From the NCBI GenBank assembly GCA_012727425.1, contig JAAYHQ010000035.1:1-64000 (forward strand): a DNA stretch of 64,000 bases, in the 5' to 3' direction. Shown here one piece after another: positions 55,317-63,367 of the stretch. Under the pieces are notes generated by a model. The model saw only the letters and a program-made list of their open reading frames with translations. It did no database searches and was not told the DNA's origin. How positions within the stretch are numbered: the first letter of the stretch is position 1; every line of letters starts with the position of its first letter. A program made the translations under genes and the position numbers. Source of the DNA: Bacillota bacterium. GTDB lineage: Bacteria; Bacillota; UBA4882; UBA10575.

Positions 55317-55344
55317 AAGCCCCTTAAAAGAAAGGGGCTTTTTC
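55317..55344 (+). terminator. Terminator after the M23/bactofilin cluster
   Basis: AAGCCCCTT (55317-55325) pairs with AAGGGGCTT (55332-55340), followed by TTTT. It closes the cluster that starts at 51223 or 51962. Confidence 0.9.
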
Positions 55345-55458
55345 ATATATTAATATATAAATAAAGCAGCGCAGTGGTATGGAACAATCCCAGGTGGTGG
55401 GCGCTAGAAACAGTTTTTGGTACAACCGATCGTACGGAAAAAGGAAAAGGTGAGAAGT

Positions 55459-55869
55459 TTGCGGTTTCAACCTTCAAAAACAAGGGCCCAAAAAATACTG
55501 GCCGCAAAACTACGGGGTGAAAAGATTCATTTTTTAGAAAACCAGTGGCTGGAAGGGCTGGAAGTAGACCTCCTTCTGCCCAATTATTACTTGGTGATCG
55601 AGATTGATGGTTTTTTTCACTTAAGTGCGGGGCAGCAAGAAAAGGATCAACAAAAAGACCAACGGTTGGAAGCGGCCGGCTACCATGTTTTGCGTTTTAC
55701 CAACTCCCAAATCTACCAGAACAGTAAAGAATGCCTGCGGCAGATTAGGGCCTTCATTGACGGCCAGGAGTCACAGCTCAAAAAAGGAGCCTGTCCGGAA
55801 GAGGAGCAGGCTCCATGGCAAAGTAAACTGGCCGCTTATAAAAAGCGGCTTGACCAAGAAGAAGAATAA
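55459..55869 (+). CDS. DUF559 / Vsr-like endonuclease-fold protein
   Basis: A 136-aa protein of the DUF559 family, which shares the restriction-endonuclease fold with Vsr. The pattern TRAQKILAAKLRG, then LEVDLLLPNYYLVIEIDG (catalytic D and E-I-D) and LRFTNSQIYQN is typical (usual form: RVLRFxNxEV). Its role is not known. I favour TTG 55459, after AAAGGTGAG; TTG 55417 would add 14 residues. It is convergent with gcvPB and has no recognisable partner. Confidence 0.8.
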   Translation: MRFQPSKTRAQKILAAKLRGEKIHFLENQWLEGLEVDLLLPNYYLVIEIDGFFHLSAGQQEKDQQKDQRLEAAGYHVLRFTNSQIYQNSKECLRQIRAFIDGQESQLKKGACPEEEQAPWQSKLAAYKKRLDQEEE

Positions 55870-55907
55870 ATAAAAGGCAGAAGTTTAATGGGGGCGGACG
55901 GCGGAAT

Positions 55908-57362
55908 TTACCACTTTAGGACCGGACGGCGTGCCGCTTGCGCCTCGTCTAAACGCCGTACGGGTGTGGTATAGGGTGCTGCTTTTAGTTTCTCCGGTGC
56001 CTTTTTGGCTTGGTCCGCGAGTTCTTTCATGATCGCGACAAAGGAATCCAAGAGGTCAAGGGTGACCGCTTCCGTTGGTTCAATCATTAAGGCTTCGGCG
56101 ACGATTAAAGGAAAATAGATGGTCGGGGGATGGACACCGTAATCCAGAAGGCTTTTGGCCAAATCCAAGGTTCGGACGGCACTGGGGTTATCCTTTAACC
56201 CGCCGAGGACAAACTCGTGCATACAATGGCGGTCATAAGGAAGATGATAGTCTTCCTTTAATAAGGTCTGGAGATAATTGGCGGCCAAGACCGCATCGGA
56301 GGAAACCTGTCTTAACCCGTCAAAGCCAAGGGAATAAATGTAGGCCAGGGCTTTGATGATCACCGTAAAGTGACCCCAAAAACCCTTTACTTTTCCAATG
56401 CTCCGGGGAGCATTATAACTCCACTGAAAGCCGGTTGCTGTCGGGACGACCCGGGGTACCGGTAAATATGGAGCCAGGTGGGCTTTGACGCCCAACGGTC
56501 CGGAACCGGGACCGCCGCCGCCATGGGGGGTGGCAAAAGTCTTATGTAGGTTGAGATGGACGAGGTCAAACCCCATATCACCGGGGCGGGCCCAGCCCAT
56601 GATGGCGTTGAGGTTGGCGCCGTCGTAATAAACCTGACCGCCGATGTCATGGACCATCTGGGTGATGGTTAAAATCTTCTCTTCAAAGAGGCCCAAGGTG
56701 TTGGGGTTGGTCAGCATCAATCCGGCCACCCGGGGTGACAGATAAGGTCTTAGATCGTCGGGTTCGATAATCCCGGCGGGCGACGAAGGGATCTTTTGGA
56801 CTTTGAAGCCGGCCAGTGCCGCACTGGCGGGGTTGGTGCCATGGGCGGAGTCGGGGATCAGAATGATCTCCCGCGCATGTTCACCCTGGTCCCGGAGGGC
56901 TGCTTTAATAATCAACAAACCGGTCAATTCGCCGTGAGCGCCGGCGGCCGGTTGCAACGTAAAGGCATCCATCCCGGTGATTGCCGCAAAGGTTTTTTCC
57001 GCTTCGTGGATTAAACGAAGGGCGCCTTGGATGTGGGCTTCATCCTGTAAAGGGTGGAGGTCACGAAAGCCGGGCAATGCGGCGACATCTTCCAAGAATT
57101 TGGGGTTGTATTTCATTGTGCAAGAGCCCAGTGGATAGAAGCCCTGGTCAACCCCGAAGCTGCGCTGGGACAATTGGGTGAAGTGGCGGGTGACATCCAT
57201 TTCGCTCAGTTCGGGCAAGTTCAGTGGGGTGGTGCGGCGAAAAGAAGACGGAATCAGCTCTTCCTCCGGGGTGGGTGGCAGATCGGAACCGGGGGGAAGA
57301 TAGCCCCGCCGGCCCGGGACGGAAGCTTCGTTCAACAAAACGGGTCCGGCTTTCTTTTTCAT
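55908..57362 (-). CDS. gcvPB: Glycine dehydrogenase (decarboxylating) subunit 2
   Basis: A 484-aa PLP enzyme, the C-terminal half of the split P-protein of the glycine cleavage system. The PLP lysine is in LNLHKTFATPHGGGGPGSGP, preceded by DSAHGTNPASAALAGF. ATG 57362 overlaps the gcvPA stop (ATGA) with GAGAGG upstream. Together with gcvPA it decarboxylates glycine onto the lipoyl arm of GcvH. Confidence 0.97.
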   Translation of the reverse strand: MKKKAGPVLLNEASVPGRRGYLPPGSDLPPTPEEELIPSSFRRTTPLNLPELSEMDVTRHFTQLSQRSFGVDQGFYPLGSCTMKYNPKFLEDVAALPGFRDLHPLQDEAHIQGALRLIHEAEKTFAAITGMDAFTLQPAAGAHGELTGLLIIKAALRDQGEHAREIILIPDSAHGTNPASAALAGFKVQKIPSSPAGIIEPDDLRPYLSPRVAGLMLTNPNTLGLFEEKILTITQMVHDIGGQVYYDGANLNAIMGWARPGDMGFDLVHLNLHKTFATPHGGGGPGSGPLGVKAHLAPYLPVPRVVPTATGFQWSYNAPRSIGKVKGFWGHFTVIIKALAYIYSLGFDGLRQVSSDAVLAANYLQTLLKEDYHLPYDRHCMHEFVLGGLKDNPSAVRTLDLAKSLLDYGVHPPTIYFPLIVAEALMIEPTEAVTLDLLDSFVAIMKELADQAKKAPEKLKAAPYTTPVRRLDEAQAARRPVLKW

Positions 57363-58705
57363 TGTAAACACCTCTCAATCTCTTCGCAAAAGCGGTCCAT
57401 TTCGGCTTTGGTTCGTAATTCGGAAGTATACAAAAGATAAGCGTCGGTCGCAAACGGTTGGCCTGGAGGCAACTTATAGCCGGGGAGGAAACCTTTCTCT
57501 TTCAGTTTCGGGATCAAAGCATCCCCTGCGGTGGGCAGGCCAATCACAAATTCATGGAAAAAGGGTTCGGGAGAAAGGCCCTGTACCGCGGGAATCCTGG
57601 TCAATTGGGCGTAAAGGTAATGGCTGTTGCGAACCGTGGACAGCGCCATCTCTCTTAAACCGGCCGGACCCAGCAAGGCCAGATAGGCGGTGGCGGTTAA
57701 GGCACAGAGCGCCTGGTTGGAACAGATGTTAGACGTAGCTTTTTCACGCCGGATATGTTGCTCCCTGGTTTGCAGCGTTAAGACAAAGCCTTCTTGCCCA
57801 TCCAAATCCGTGGTTTTCCCCACCAGCCGACCGGGCATGTTCCGGAGAAAATGCTTTTTGGCCGTGAAAAAACCGAGGTAGGGTCCGCCAAAGGAAAGGG
57901 GTAAGCCGAACGACTGCGCTTCACCGACCACCAGATCCGCGCCCATCGCGCCGGGGGGTTCCAGAAGGCCAAGGCAGATCGGATCGTTGATATAAACAAT
58001 GGATAACGCGCCGCTGTCCTTAATTAAGGAGAGTAATTTTTTGCTCAACCGCAGACGGCCATAGAAATCTGGATACTGAATGACCACCGCGGCGATTTGG
58101 TCCGAAAGCATGGCGGAGAGCGCGGTTTCGACCTCCGGTTCCGGTGAGGCCAATAGTCTTACCTTCACCGGTAAGTGGGCGGTATAAGTCTGGAGCACCT
58201 GCTGGGCTTCGGGGTGCAGGCCGGAAAGAACAATCACTTCCGGTTTGTTGCTGACGTTATGGGCCAACAAGACCGCTTCGGCCAGAGCGGTTGGTCCGTC
58301 GTACATAGAGGCATTGGCCACTTCCATTCCGGTCAAGTCCGCAATCAAGGATTGGAATTCAAAGAAGGCCTGGAGCAGTCCTTGGCTGATCTCCGGTTGA
58401 TAGGGGGTATAAGCGGTCAGGAATTCGGAACGGTTAACCAAATAGGGCAGGGCGGAAGGAATAGCGTGTTCGTAAGCACCGGCGCCCAGAAAGGAAATGA
58501 GCTGTGAGACCGGGGTGTTCTGTGCGGCCCATTGGGCGAAGAGCTTTTTGACTTCCCACTCATTGCGGGCGGGCAAATCAAAAAAAGCTTGGGCGCGAAT
58601 CGTCTCCGGAATGATCTGAAACAGCGCGGACGGGTCTGGAATGCCAATGACCTTCGCCATTTGACGCCGTTCCGGATCGGTTAAGGGTAAATAAGGATGG
58701 CCCAT
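57359..58705 (-). CDS. gcvPA: Glycine dehydrogenase (decarboxylating) subunit 1
   Basis: A 448-aa protein of normal length for the split form: MGHPYLPLTDPERRQMAKVIG start, FLGAGAYEHAIPSALPYLVNR, TAYTPYQPEISQGLLQAFFE (ENxTxYQPEISQGxLQ family signature). ATG 58705 follows AGAGGTG, eight bases from the gcvT stop. No gcvH lies between gcvT and gcvPA, where it is often found. Confidence 0.97.
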   Translation of the reverse strand: MGHPYLPLTDPERRQMAKVIGIPDPSALFQIIPETIRAQAFFDLPARNEWEVKKLFAQWAAQNTPVSQLISFLGAGAYEHAIPSALPYLVNRSEFLTAYTPYQPEISQGLLQAFFEFQSLIADLTGMEVANASMYDGPTALAEAVLLAHNVSNKPEVIVLSGLHPEAQQVLQTYTAHLPVKVRLLASPEPEVETALSAMLSDQIAAVVIQYPDFYGRLRLSKKLLSLIKDSGALSIVYINDPICLGLLEPPGAMGADLVVGEAQSFGLPLSFGGPYLGFFTAKKHFLRNMPGRLVGKTTDLDGQEGFVLTLQTREQHIRREKATSNICSNQALCALTATAYLALLGPAGLREMALSTVRNSHYLYAQLTRIPAVQGLSPEPFFHEFVIGLPTAGDALIPKLKEKGFLPGYKLPPGQPFATDAYLLYTSELRTKAEMDRFCEEIERCLQ

Positions 58706-58712
58706 TTTTTTT

Positions 58713-59810
58713 TCACCTCTTTCGTTGATAAAACGGAAGTTTGACACATTCGGCGGGCAGGAAGGTGCCACGCAGGCCCAAAGACAGTGGGGTTCCGGGT
58801 GGCGGCACCGGATTGACCAAAGCCATCCCCAGTGCCTTCTGGAGGGTGGGCGAATAGGATCCGGAAGTAATCCGGCCGATCGGTTGCTGATCCCAGTAGA
58901 CGGTTGTCCCCGGCCGGGGGATGGCCGACCGGTCGGCGATTAAACCAATCCGCCGTGGAGTGGCCGGGTCATTCTTCTCCGCCAAAAGCGGTGAACGGCC
59001 GCAAAAATCCGGCTTCTCCCAGGCAATAAAACGTTCTAAACCGGCTTGGACCGGAGAAATTGTAGTGGAAAGTTCATTTCCGTAAAGAGGTAAACCCGCT
59101 TCCAGCCGGAGCAGATCGCGGGCCCCCAGACCGGCCGGAATTAAACCATCCTCCGTGCCAGCACGGAGGAGCGCCGACCATAGGGTAACAGCCAGGGATG
59201 GCGGGGTGTAGATTTCAAAGCCATCCTCGCCGGTGTAGCCGGTCCGCGAAATCACCAGTTCTTCTTTTTCCCATGTTAACCGTTTGAACCGAAAAGATTT
59301 TAACGGCAGAACATCCGGAAAGAGGCGGGCCAGGATGGCGGCTGCGGCTGGGCCTTGGAGTGCCAGGAGCGCGAAGAGCGGGGAATAATCCCGCACTTCC
59401 ACGTCATAACCAGCAGTCTGGGACTGCAGGAAGGACAGGACCGGTTTGGTATTTACGGCGTTCACCACCAAGAGAAATTCCTCATGGCCGATGCGGTAGA
59501 CCAGCAGATCGTCGAGGGTCCCGCCGTCATGGTTGCAAAGGAAAGTATAAATAACCTGATCGGGGTCGACGGCGGCCACATCATTGGTGAGCATCCGGTT
59601 TAAAAAAACCGGGGCGTCCGGACCGGTGACCAGTAATTCGCCCATGTGGGAGACATCAAAAAGACCGGCGTGGTTCCGGACCGCATGGACTTCCTGCAGG
59701 ATACCGGAGAATTGCAGGGGTAGCTGCCAGCCGGCAAAAGTGGTGAAACGGGCGCCTGCTTGTTGATAAATTTCGTAAAGCGGGGTCCTTTGATCGGGGC
59801 TTGGTGCCAA
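58713..59810 (-). CDS. gcvT: Aminomethyltransferase, glycine cleavage T protein
   Basis: A 365-aa folate-dependent enzyme. Recognisable stretches are TPLYEIYQQAGARFTTFAGW, FDVSHMGELLVTGPDA, the folate-site ISRTGYTGEDGFEIY and GLGARDLLRLEAGLPLYGNEL. It transfers the methylene group from the lipoyl arm of GcvH to tetrahydrofolate. TTG 59810 follows AAAGGAG. Only 36 bases separate it from the upstream capA-like gene, which leaves no space for a glycine riboswitch. Confidence 0.96.
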   Translation of the reverse strand: MAPSPDQRTPLYEIYQQAGARFTTFAGWQLPLQFSGILQEVHAVRNHAGLFDVSHMGELLVTGPDAPVFLNRMLTNDVAAVDPDQVIYTFLCNHDGGTLDDLLVYRIGHEEFLLVVNAVNTKPVLSFLQSQTAGYDVEVRDYSPLFALLALQGPAAAAILARLFPDVLPLKSFRFKRLTWEKEELVISRTGYTGEDGFEIYTPPSLAVTLWSALLRAGTEDGLIPAGLGARDLLRLEAGLPLYGNELSTTISPVQAGLERFIAWEKPDFCGRSPLLAEKNDPATPRRIGLIADRSAIPRPGTTVYWDQQPIGRITSGSYSPTLQKALGMALVNPVPPPGTPLSLGLRGTFLPAECVKLPFYQRKR

Positions 59811-59846
59811 ACTGAATCGCTCCTTTACTTTTTTTAAATACTCGGG

Positions 59847-60902
59847 TTAAAAGTGTAACACGGCACGATCCGCCAAGATTTGTAGTTGTGTATTAAACGG
59901 GGCGGAGAGGGTTTGTAACTCCAGTAAAACCCGTTCTGCTTCGGGGCCCGTTAGGGGTTGCGGCTGAAAATGGACTTGGTGGTTATTGATGTTAATCGGG
60001 AAAAAGACGGCTTCTTTGATCCCCGAGGGCGTGCAGCGGACCTGAAGAAGAAGACCGTCTTGCACCCTTCTGCTGTAGGAGGCAAAGATAAAATTGCCGA
60101 GACTGTAGGCGATCAAACCGTGCTTATAAACTTCGACCCCCTGAATGACATGGGGATGATGCCCGACCACCAAATGGGCGCCGGCGTCGATGGCTGTTTT
60201 GGCCAAATCGGCTTGGTATGGTTTGCGTTCTTTCAGCAGTTCGGAACTCCAGTGGAAAGAAACAACCACAATGTCGGCGCTTTGGCGGGCATTTTTTACA
60301 TCGGTGCGCAAATAACGGGGGTCGCCGGGGGCGGTTCCCGCCCGCGTTGCCGTGGCGTTGAATTCTAAAGGAAAGGTATTATTATAAGCGAGAAAAGCAA
60401 TTTTAAGGCCGTTTTTTTCAAGTAGGGCCGGCGTGCGGGCGGCGGCGAGGTTGGGACCCGCGCCGGTGTACGCAATATTATGTTGTTCGAGGAGGGCAAT
60501 GGTTTCGGCCAGGGCGTCGGGGCCATAGTCCATGATATGGTTGTTGGCCAGAGAGACTACGTTTATGTTACCCGCCTGGAGAGTTTTTACGACCTGGGGT
60601 GCGCAACGGAAAGTGAAGGTTTTTTCAACGTAAACTTGGCCCTGGGTGGCAATGGGGGTTTCCAGATTGGCAAAGAACAGATCGCTCTCCTGGCAAAAAG
60701 ATTGCAAGAAACGAAAGGGGTAGGCGGGATCGGAGCACAGGATCTTTTCCAAGTGCCCTCCTGGATAGAGGTCGCCGGCTAGCGTCAGGACCACCTCCGG
60801 TTCGGCGTTTTGGCCATACACGGAGACGGCCAAGAGTAAACCGAGGAGAAGAGTAAAAAAGCCGGAGCAAGAAAAGCCGGAGTAAGAGCGAAGGAATCGC
60901 AC
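59847..60902 (-). CDS. CapA-family metallophosphatase-like protein
   Basis: A 351-aa exported protein: signal/anchor (residues about 10-30), then the CapA (PGA_cap) domain with LAGDLYPGGHLE, FANLETPIAT, ANNHIMDYG, GHHPHVIQGVE and YSLGNFIF, which carry the calcineurin-type metal ligands. Family members include the poly-gamma-glutamate accessory protein PgsA/CapA, but no pgsB or pgsC is near, so the role is open. GTG 60902 is seven bases after AGGAGG. The gcv genes follow on the same strand, perhaps by readthrough. Confidence 0.88.
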   Translation of the reverse strand: MRFLRSYSGFSCSGFFTLLLGLLLAVSVYGQNAEPEVVLTLAGDLYPGGHLEKILCSDPAYPFRFLQSFCQESDLFFANLETPIATQGQVYVEKTFTFRCAPQVVKTLQAGNINVVSLANNHIMDYGPDALAETIALLEQHNIAYTGAGPNLAAARTPALLEKNGLKIAFLAYNNTFPLEFNATATRAGTAPGDPRYLRTDVKNARQSADIVVVSFHWSSELLKERKPYQADLAKTAIDAGAHLVVGHHPHVIQGVEVYKHGLIAYSLGNFIFASYSRRVQDGLLLQVRCTPSGIKEAVFFPININNHQVHFQPQPLTGPEAERVLLELQTLSAPFNTQLQILADRAVLHF

Positions 60903-61218
60903 CGCATAACCTCCTTTTAACACCAGGTTTAATATCTTTTATTATATCACTAAGCCCTTGAAGATGACAGATTTTCATCCTCTTCTTTTGACGATGGCAG
61001 CGCACCCAAAGGCGCACCATGGCGGTGAAGACGCGCGGAATCCTCTCCCCAGAGCGGTTAGGTTCACGAAGGAAATACCCCCAAATAGAGGGGAAAAGCT
61101 ATGTCTATGTTCTGGTCTCCGGAAGAAAAAGCGGGGCATTAAATTTTATTTTTGGCAGGAGTACAGTACGATAAAAGGGAAATAGACTAAGGACCGTAGA
61201 AGGATCGGGGGGAAATAG
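60903..61218. other. Divergent promoter region
   Basis: On the minus strand a TATAAT near 60947-60942, with CTGTCA 18 bases upstream, can serve the CapA-family gene. On the plus strand GCAGGA (61155-61160) followed by AAAAGGGAAATAG stands shortly before the 234-aa gene and resembles a sequence upstream of 51962. No further gene was recognised. Confidence 0.4.
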
Positions 61219-61923
61219 GTGAAGGAGGCCAATTACGAAGAACAGCTGAGTACCGGACAACACGGGGACAATTTGTTGAAGATGCACCGCTTCTTTCCTT
61301 CGGAAGAGGCTGCCAAAGCCTTTCACGAATTGATCGTCTTCACGCAGCGTTCGGAAGAATGGATGAATTATGTAGCGACCGTCTTTGAAGAATTTATTCT
61401 TTGGGAAAAAGCGGTGTTGTCCTTCGATCTTTTACTGGAGCTGTTACTCTTTACCACCTGTGACCGGCTCCTACCGGAAGGGAAGAGTATTATCACGCTC
61501 TATCTTGAACGAAGGCCGGATCTCAGCGGAGAAGAGCGGGCATTCCTTGAACTTTTGCAAGCCAGTCGTTTCAGCCTCTACCAAGTGACCTTTACGGCCG
61601 AGGAGAGTAAGGTCGGGTTTAAAGATCTATTCCGCGGTGACGAGTTACCCATGGTTATGGGCGAAATTACCGCCCCGCCCGGCGACTTCATGATGGGGCG
61701 AGTGATGCCGGTTTCGCTTGGCACGGGGGAACCGTGGCGGCCGGTCATCTTTTTAACGGCCTTAGAAACACCAACGGTGGCGGCGTTGGAAACGGAGGCG
61801 AGAAAATGGTTTTGGCAGTATAGTGTCGCCCATAAAGGATGGGCCACCCAGGAAGAGTTTATTCGCGAGAACGGCTACCGTTTTTTACGGTGGTATCTCG
61901 AGCATAATACCGGTCATCGATAG
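61219..61923 (+). CDS. Unrecognised 234-aa protein
   Basis: A soluble acidic protein without signal peptide. An all-helical N-terminal half (HRFFPSEEAAKAFHELIVF, EEWMNYVATVFEEFILWEK) leads to ERAFLELLQASRFSLYQVTF and then a beta-rich part (VGFKDLFRGDELPMVMGEIT, MMGRVMPVSLGTGEPW). The sequence of helices, FSLYxV, xxxKDLFxGxE and GRVMPV resembles a domain often found in proteins with a C-terminal SEC-C zinc motif, but that motif is absent here. GTG 61219 follows ATCGGGGGG. It lies 21 bases before the dipeptidase gene and is probably cotranscribed with it. Function unknown. Confidence 0.75.
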   Translation: MKEANYEEQLSTGQHGDNLLKMHRFFPSEEAAKAFHELIVFTQRSEEWMNYVATVFEEFILWEKAVLSFDLLLELLLFTTCDRLLPEGKSIITLYLERRPDLSGEERAFLELLQASRFSLYQVTFTAEESKVGFKDLFRGDELPMVMGEITAPPGDFMMGRVMPVSLGTGEPWRPVIFLTALETPTVAALETEARKWFWQYSVAHKGWATQEEFIRENGYRFLRWYLEHNTGHR

Positions 61924-61944
61924 AAAAACAGGGGGTAATGGAGC

Positions 61945-63345
61945 GTGGATTTTTCAGACCGTATACAAAAGGAACAAGCGGAGATGATCTCGACGTTACA
62001 GGAGTTGATTGCGATCCCCAGTGTGAAAGCGGCGCCGGCGGGGGCGGGTGCGCCTTTTGGTCCCGAGATCGCCCGGGCCCTAGAGTATGTGCTGGCTTGG
62101 GGTGAAAGGCAGGGTTTCACCACCAAAAACCTGTCGGGCTACGCCGGCCATCTGGAATATGGAACCGGCGAGAAGCTTGTTGGCGTTCTGGTCCATTTGG
62201 ATGTGGTCCCGGCCGGAGAGGGCTGGCGTTATCCGCCTTTTTCCGGAACGGTTGCCGACGGCAAGATCTACGGCCGGGGAGCCATTGACGACAAGGGGCC
62301 GGCGGTTGCCGTCATGTACGCCTTGAAGGCTTTAAAAGATAGTGGAGTAAAATTGGGGAAGAAGATCCGGATCATCTTCGGTTGCGATGAAGAGAGTGGT
62401 TGGCGCTGTATGGAACACTATTTTCAACACGAAAGAAAACCGGACTACGGGTTTACGCCGGATGCCTATTTCCCCTTGATTAATAGTGAAAAAGGGCAAA
62501 TGGCTTTGAAATTTGAGGGCGAAGCGGCGCCCGGCGGCGACGGGATTGTTTTAAGGACCTTTTCCGGTGGAACCAGACGCAATGTGGTTCCCGAGAACGC
62601 CGAGGCCGTTTTGGTCTTTCCCGATCCGGCCGGACTGGAACGCGGCCGGGCGGCGCTTTTAGCCCAGGGAATCGACGGGATCGAAGTACTGGACCTGCCG
62701 GAAAAGAACCAATTGAAAGTCAGGGCCCGCGGCGTTTCAGCCCATGGAAGCACCCCGGAACTGGGGGATAATGCCGTTATTAAGCTGGCACAAGCTTTGG
62801 CTCCCGTTGAGGGCCGGGGGAACCTTTGGGCGGCGGTCCGTTTTCTCCGGGAACGGATCGGGCGGGAGACCGATGGCCGCGGCTTGGGCATTGCTTGCCA
62901 AGATGAAGTATCGGGTGCTTTAACGCTTAATCTCGGTGTGGTGCGGACCGGGGCCGGGAAGGTCTGGATGGAGGTGGATATTCGTTCACCCCACAGCGCC
63001 AACCATGAGGCCATTAAAAAGAAAGTAGCCGCCCACTTACAGCCTTATGGTTTAAAGATCGTGGAGAGCAGAACAATGGCACCCCACTATCTGCCTGTTG
63101 ACCACCATCTTGTGCAGGTTTTACTCCAGGTCTACCGGGAAGAAACGGGTGACCAGTCGCCACCGGTGGCCACCGGTGGCCGCACCTACGCGGCGACGTT
63201 GGGTAATGGTGTGGCGTTCGGACCCGGTTTTCCAGGCCAACCGGAGATGGCCCACCAAAAAGACGAATATTTTGCGGTCGACGACCTGATGACTTGCACG
63301 CGGATCTATGCGAAAGCCCTCTATGCGTTAGCGAAGGCAGAATGA
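61945..63345 (+). CDS. pepV: M20-family dipeptidase (PepV type)
   Basis: A 466-aa zinc peptidase of the PepV/carnosinase-like branch. Metal ligands and catalytic residues are visible: VLVHLDVVPAGEGW (H and D), GRGAIDDKGPAVAVMYALK (bridging D), FGCDEESGWRCMEHYF (base and ligand E) and a final MAHQKDEYFAVDDL (H). The lid domain lies between about residues 190 and 370. It hydrolyses dipeptides in the cytoplasm. GTG 61945 follows AGGGGGTAATGGAG. Confidence 0.93.
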   Translation: MDFSDRIQKEQAEMISTLQELIAIPSVKAAPAGAGAPFGPEIARALEYVLAWGERQGFTTKNLSGYAGHLEYGTGEKLVGVLVHLDVVPAGEGWRYPPFSGTVADGKIYGRGAIDDKGPAVAVMYALKALKDSGVKLGKKIRIIFGCDEESGWRCMEHYFQHERKPDYGFTPDAYFPLINSEKGQMALKFEGEAAPGGDGIVLRTFSGGTRRNVVPENAEAVLVFPDPAGLERGRAALLAQGIDGIEVLDLPEKNQLKVRARGVSAHGSTPELGDNAVIKLAQALAPVEGRGNLWAAVRFLRERIGRETDGRGLGIACQDEVSGALTLNLGVVRTGAGKVWMEVDIRSPHSANHEAIKKKVAAHLQPYGLKIVESRTMAPHYLPVDHHLVQVLLQVYREETGDQSPPVATGGRTYAATLGNGVAFGPGFPGQPEMAHQKDEYFAVDDLMTCTRIYAKALYALAKAE

Positions 63346-63367
63346 TAAAAATAAGGAGAATCGGGCA

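Noticed and set aside
59811-59846. Glycine riboswitch before gcvT
   Set aside because: Only 36 bases separate gcvT from the upstream gene and they show no riboswitch core.
60958-61185. 75-codon frame in the gap before the 234-aa gene
   Set aside because: No ribosome binding site, low-complexity basic composition, and it overlaps likely promoter sequence.
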